36,934 nucleotides of DNA from Gammaproteobacteria bacterium (GTDB taxonomy: Bacteria > Pseudomonadota > Gammaproteobacteria > Pseudomonadales > Pseudomonadaceae), in assembly GCA_012728415.1 (NCBI GenBank), contig JAAYFD010000062.1, forward strand, positions 1 to 36,934, in the 5' to 3' direction. The translations under genes and the position numbers were made by a program. A model generated the notes under the pieces. The model was not told the origin of the DNA. It did not search any database and saw nothing but the letters and a program-made list of their open reading frames with translations. Below, piece by piece: positions 33,961 to 36,934 of the stretch (its first letter is position 1; the number at the start of each line of letters is the position of its first letter).

Positions 33961-33987
33961 GCATCACAAGCTGTCAGCGCAGTACAT

Positions 33988-34017
33988 GAAAGCCGCTCCA
34001 CTATGGGGCGGTTTTTT
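33988..34017 (+). terminator. Rho-independent terminator inside the mobile element
   Basis: CCGCTCC (33993-33999) pairs with GGGGCGG (34005-34011), with one G-T wobble, and can be extended by the flanking A and T runs. Six T follow (34012-34017). The plus-strand transcript it would end is not identified. Confidence 0.65.
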
Positions 34018-34378
34018 ATTGCCTGTGGTGCTGCTGGTGCTGATACAGGCCAGCACCTGATCAACTTCCCGATGTCGGTTTTAGCCGGTGGTGGTGCGAG
34101 TGCTGGTGCTGGTATCGCCACCACCTTGACCGGCGTCAAAAACGGCTCAATAGTCCACGCCTATGGATCAATACCCCAGTGCTGAACTATGGAACATGGA
34201 TTGCTTGCCGGCCTGAACGCCACACAATCAGACGGGTGGAACACTGATTGCATGGCGGCAAAATCGTACTCTAAGCAAGGACCGTGCCCATGATATTTTT
34301 CTATCAACACGCCCGTAGCCGGCGCATGATCAGCAAAGGGTATGCAATGTTTTTGCAGACCTACCTTGTCAGCAGACG

Positions 34379-34408
34379 AAAAAAAGCCCTGGTACTCATG
34401 CCAGGGCT
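34379..34408 (-). terminator. Rho-independent terminator after the terminase small subunit gene
   Basis: On the minus strand AGCCCTGG (from 34408) and CCAGGGCT (to 34385) form an 8-bp stem with an 8-nt loop, followed by a run of T (complement of the A-run 34379-34385). It lies 19 bp after the stop of the terminase gene and closes the capsid-terminase transcription unit. Confidence 0.9.
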
Positions 34409-34427
34409 GAAGGATCTCGCGCCATCG

Positions 34428-34793
34428 TTAGATATTCAGGTTGCCGCCCGCATTGATTGCAAACATCTTTGCGGATGACTGCGCCTGCTGTCGTCGCTTT
34501 TCTTCTTGTGTACGGCGGATGGTTTGCGACAAGCCCAGCTGTCGGGCATAGCCTTGCATCAACCGGTGTTGTTCCGCTTCGGTATCTGCGGCCGGGTGAC
34601 GGCGTACCAGCTCGCCAGCGCGGTAGTAGCGGCCTTCGGCTGCCAGTACCTGTTGAGCGTCTGCCAGGGCATCAGCGCAGCTACAGTAGCGCTCCAGTAT
34701 CGCCAGCATGGCCTCAGATTGCGACACAGCCGCCGCTGTAGACTCCCACAGCTGTCGGCCAGCGGTGCCCAGGTGGTCAGGTGGTGCGTGCAT
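34428..34793 (-). CDS. Phage terminase small subunit, P27 family
   Basis: 121 residues from the ATG at 34793 (GGGGA upstream); longer in-frame starts lack ribosome sites and the family pattern begins here. Visible P27 features: HLGTAGRQLWEST near the start, AILERYCSCADALADAQQVL, RHPAADTEAEQ and the C-terminal LGLSQTIRRTQEEKRR. Small terminases recognise the packaging site and recruit the large ATPase. No large terminase is in the window. Last gene before the terminator and the tRNA. Confidence 0.85.
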   Translation of the reverse strand: MHAPPDHLGTAGRQLWESTAAAVSQSEAMLAILERYCSCADALADAQQVLAAEGRYYRAGELVRRHPAADTEAEQHRLMQGYARQLGLSQTIRRTQEEKRRQQAQSSAKMFAINAGGNLNI

Positions 34794-34911
34794 GGAATTT
34801 CCCCTTATGGTGAAAATTGGCTGTAATTTCTCTAAATGGTGGGGGGTGCGTTCGGGCCTTTTTCGTTTTCCGAATCTGAAAAACCACCCCCCCCGGGGCC
34901 AGATCGCCCAC

Positions 34912-35208
34912 TCATTCAAAGTAGGCGTTGGCGAGCATCTCCGCGGCTTGCAGCCAGTCGTCTCGGCTGCAGTGGCTGGCATGACGGGCTATGATGTTGG
35001 TGAGCTCTGCAATCATGTCGGCCGGCGTTGGTTCGGTCTCGGTGTCGATACCAATGACAGGCGCGCCGTTCAGCCGGTGCACTGCGCCCACAAGACGATT
35101 AATTGCGTCTGCGTGTTGAGCCAGCCGCTCATCATGGTCAGCCAGCAAGGGCTTGATAACGTCACCCGCGTGATTGCGGATCAGATCGATAACGGCTTCA
35201 GCGTTCAT
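34912..35208 (-). CDS. Hypothetical phage-element protein
   Basis: 98 residues, MNAEAVIDLIRNHAGDVIKP at the start. Mostly helical and acidic, with no recognised motif and no membrane segment. The ATG overlaps the stop region of the upstream 59-residue gene by 11 bp, which indicates translational coupling. It lies between the capsid and terminase genes, so a head or packaging role is possible but not shown. Confidence 0.6.
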   Translation of the reverse strand: MNAEAVIDLIRNHAGDVIKPLLADHDERLAQHADAINRLVGAVHRLNGAPVIGIDTETEPTPADMIAELTNIIARHASHCSRDDWLQAAEMLANAYFE

Positions 35209-35377
35209 TGCGTAGAATCTCCCGGAACTCTTCTAGGACGTTTTTTACATCCGACCTTTCTTGCAGGTGGTCTAGCCGCTGCTCCATCTTGTCCAGACGG
35301 GCGCGCAACGGCTCCACTGCCTTCTTGATTGTTTCACCGGTGATTTCAGCCAGGCGGTTCAAATCTTCATTGGTCAT
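35198..35377 (-). CDS. Small coiled-coil protein of the phage-like element
   Basis: 59 residues. The sequence MTNEDLNRLAEITGETIKKA followed by a heptad-like stretch (RARLDKMEQRLDHLQERS) predicts one long amphipathic helix or coiled coil. It starts 4 bp after the capsid gene stop and overlaps the next gene by 11 bp, so the three look co-translated. A scaffold-like or decoration role is a guess; I do not recognise the family. Confidence 0.65.
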   Translation of the reverse strand: MTNEDLNRLAEITGETIKKAVEPLRARLDKMEQRLDHLQERSDVKNVLEEFREILRNER

Positions 35378-35381
35378 GGCA

Positions 35382-36335
35382 TTAGCTCCAGTTGCCGGTG
35401 ATCGCTGCTACAGCGTCAATGCTTGGCTTCCAGTCGACCCAGCGCAAGGCGCGGAACGCCACCAAGTTTTGTTGAAATACGCTGATAGGTTCATCAGCGT
35501 CGGTATATACAATCGCCTCCTTCGACTGCTCTACGCTCATGCCGCCATCGTTAAAAGCAATCCGGTCCGGCTGGAGTACAACCAGCGTATTAGCCGGCAC
35601 GGCGTGGTGCGTTACCAACGGCAGGCCAGCAACGTCACCGTTGGCCACAGCAGCGCCCTGATAGTAGCGCGCAAGGCGTACAGCGGCTGCGGGGCTGGCT
35701 ACCACCACTGAACGGCCCAAATCGCCCTCAAAGGCAGCTAACAGGCTTTCCAGATCATCACGGGCATCGCTGCCCCCTTGTGCTACAGATACGCCGTGCA
35801 GGATGCCTGCGGGCGCTACGCCTGCAGCGTCAGTGCCGATAAACGCCGCGGATTCAGCATCAGCGACAAGGCGCACAAGGTCGCCAGCGAATACGCGGCC
35901 TGCATCTAGGTTTTTGACGAGCTCGTCCGTGTAAATCTGCAGGGCGCAAACCCTCTTGCACTGCAGCCGGTCAGTTGACAGGCTTTGGTCTGAAACACTA
36001 ATCGGCAATGCCTCGCCAACAAACGAGGCATTGCCACCGCCCAGCTGGGTCAGGTAGCGGGTATTTTCTGGCAGGTGCCGAAAAGGTTGAGCGGCATCAA
36101 TCTTGCCAATAAGTGATTGCCGGCTTGCCAGTACCAGCAAATCATCAAAGGCTTGGTTTGCCATGCCCTGGGTATCCAGGCTGTCGGTGCTCATGCTTTT
36201 GAGCACATTGGCAACCACTGCGTCACCAGTCGACTCGCTCATGTTTCGGGCGTTGCTTATGCCACCGGCACGGACAATCAGTTGAAGGGCTTTGATGCTG
36301 CCGTCCAGGCGCTCAGCGTTCAGTACTTTTCGCAT
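35382..36335 (-). CDS. Phage major capsid protein, HK97-type
   Basis: 317 residues. The HK97 fold is suggested by the conserved order: a polar N-terminal region, GGGNASFVGEALPISVSDQS (the E-loop/P-domain entry), KRVCALQIYTDELVKN, DAESAAFIGTDAAGVAPAGI, and a C-terminal domain with VVASPAAAVRLARYYQG and DWKPSIDAVAAITGNWS. It is on the short side for the family and lacks a clear long scaffolding N-terminus; no protease gene is next to it. GGAGT lies 9 nt before the ATG. A 14-bp palindrome lies 28-41 bp upstream. Confidence 0.8.
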   Translation of the reverse strand: MRKVLNAERLDGSIKALQLIVRAGGISNARNMSESTGDAVVANVLKSMSTDSLDTQGMANQAFDDLLVLASRQSLIGKIDAAQPFRHLPENTRYLTQLGGGNASFVGEALPISVSDQSLSTDRLQCKRVCALQIYTDELVKNLDAGRVFAGDLVRLVADAESAAFIGTDAAGVAPAGILHGVSVAQGGSDARDDLESLLAAFEGDLGRSVVVASPAAAVRLARYYQGAAVANGDVAGLPLVTHHAVPANTLVVLQPDRIAFNDGGMSVEQSKEAIVYTDADEPISVFQQNLVAFRALRWVDWKPSIDAVAAITGNWS

Positions 36336-36362
36336 TTTGGTTTGACTCCGTTAGATATTCAG

Positions 36363-36376
36363 TACGTTATAACGTA
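36363..36376. promoter_or_regulatory. 14-bp perfect palindrome upstream of the capsid gene
   Basis: TACGTTATAACGTA equals its own reverse complement. It lies in the 53-bp gap between the HTH gene and the capsid gene, 28-41 bp before the capsid ATG. A dimeric regulator binding site is the simplest reading; the regulator is not known. Confidence 0.55.
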
Positions 36377-36388
36377 TCAGCCAAAATG

Positions 36389-36700
36389 CTATGGCTGTCG
36401 ATATTCGGGAAACTCGGGAAGTCTTTTTCCCAGCGAAAGCCAGGCAATAACGTGAACGGACAAGACCCAGTGACCACTTATGCGGCGCATCGGCAACCCG
36501 TCTGCGGTGCGGCGGTTGTGCAATGTTTTTGCGCTGCATTCCAGATAGGCTGCTGCGGTCTCCAGCTTGACGAACTCGCCAGTGTGCAAAGTGCGGCCAG
36601 ACCTTTCGAGCCAGTCCAGGAGGCGGCGTTGTTCATTCTGATGCGCCTGGTCAAGGGTCAGGCGGGTGCCACAGTGCGGGCAAGGGTGTTGGCTTGGCAT
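36389..36700 (-). CDS. Zinc-ribbon / helix-turn-helix protein of the phage-like element
   Basis: 103 residues. The N-terminus has CPHCGTRLTL, half of a zinc ribbon. The C-terminal half reads KLETAAAYLECSAKTLHNRR then GLPMRRISGHWVLSVHVIAW, the layout of an excisionase or AlpA-like winged helix. It probably binds DNA and could regulate the element or act in excision. Its start overlaps the upstream partial gene by 43 bp in another frame. Confidence 0.7.
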   Translation of the reverse strand: MPSQHPCPHCGTRLTLDQAHQNEQRRLLDWLERSGRTLHTGEFVKLETAAAYLECSAKTLHNRRTADGLPMRRISGHWVLSVHVIAWLSLGKRLPEFPEYRQP

Positions 36701-36934
36701 CTAACAACCTCCTGTGTTAAGAATCGATGAATCACCGGTGTCTGTTTTGGCGTTGGGCTTGCTTGGTAGTGATCCGGCATCCAGCAGCTACGAATCAGCG
36801 CGGCGGCATGGCGCGGCTCGGTACGCCACTGCTCCAGCAAATCAACGTCATCAATTAAGCCGGATTGCAGCAGGTGTTCTGGGGTCGATTGCAGCAGGTG
36901 TGCCACGCGCTCCAACCATAACCATTGCAGGCGC
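36658..36934 (-). CDS. Hypothetical phage-element protein (5' end outside window)
   Basis: The frame is open to the window edge, so the true start lies beyond 36934. Visible residues include RLQWLWLERVAHLLQSTPEH and a C-terminal part with HRFLTQEVVRCQANTLA. No membrane segment or known motif is seen. It ends inside the next gene, a coupling typical of compact phage operons. The family is not recognised; a replication or regulatory protein would fit the position. Confidence 0.5.
   Translation of the reverse strand, partial: RLQWLWLERVAHLLQSTPEHLLQSGLIDDVDLLEQWRTEPRHAAALIRSCWMPDHYQASPTPKQTPVIHRFLTQEVVRCQANTLARTVAPA

Larger units (their letters stand above)
33904..34378. other. Gene-poor start of the mobile element next to tRNA-Ser
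   Basis: No gene is supported with confidence. The segment holds three 12-bp repeats (33917-33960), a terminator at 33988-34017, and a short Gly/Ala-rich open frame (34003-34185) whose ATG lies inside that terminator hairpin and has no ribosome site. The remainder to 34378 shows no clear coding frame or RNA. If the element entered at the tRNA 3' end, the attachment junction is at or just before 33863, but the partner end is outside the window. Confidence 0.4.

Noticed and set aside
33909..34139. Minus-strand frame of 76 codons as a degraded integrase C-terminus
   Set aside because: No tyrosine-recombinase motif (no R-H-R-Y pattern); the end KVAQQVAQQT simply translates the 12-bp repeats.

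Overview
The window reads as a chromosome segment of a Gammaproteobacterium of the Pseudomonas / marine Pseudomonadales type. The pointers are a DmpKLMNOP(Q)-type phenol hydroxylase, the fliKLMNOPQR-flhB order, a PsrA regulator beside NagZ and a methylthioinosine phosphorylase-like enzyme, a CyaB-type MASE2 adenylate cyclase, and a CpxR / Spy-like / CpxA block. The genus cannot be fixed from the sequence alone.

Layout. 1-4805 (minus): a multicomponent phenol hydroxylase operon, read from dmpK to a ferredoxin gene cut by the window edge, with a near-consensus sigma-54 promoter (4863-4878) and candidate upstream activator sites. 5099-6058: a divergent ketopantoate reductase-like gene. 6059-6406: a convergent intergenic region with a cluster of DnaA-box-like 9-mers next to an AT-rich stretch. 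6407-7932: a DnaJ-related gene and ttcA. 8266-15296: fliK to flhB behind a sigma-54 promoter (hook-length control, stator/C-ring, export gate). 15466-17507: a PhoP/PhoQ-like two-component pair, then sprT (minus). 18211-22107: an HDOD gene, then psrA with a clear PsrA operator, an L,D-transpeptidase, nagZ and the phosphorylase. 22146-23561 (minus): cyaB. 23747-24325: a YdjA-like nitroreductase. 24334-28056 (minus): yciB, yciI, cpxR, a Spy/CpxP-like gene and cpxA, with CpxR boxes ahead of the Spy-like gene. 28131-31232: an RNase AM-like PHP gene with no canonical start codon, yciO, scpA and scpB. 31411-33372: a PCuAC copper chaperone and glutathione reductase (minus). 33518-33697: a 59-residue membrane protein.

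33776-33863 is tRNA-Ser(UGA) with a textbook promoter and terminator. Directly behind it begins a mobile element, mostly on the minus strand: three copies of a 12-bp repeat, terminators, a P27-type terminase small subunit, two small genes, an HK97-type major capsid protein, a zinc-ribbon/helix-turn-helix protein and a truncated gene running off the window. No portal, protease, large terminase or tail gene is visible, so this may be a capsid-encoding phage satellite or a prophage remnant in the tRNA gene.

The candidates most worth a second look are the tRNA-linked capsid/terminase element with its 14-bp palindrome, the DnaA-box cluster, and the non-canonical start of the PHP gene. Everything else looks like conserved core genome plus one catabolic operon.
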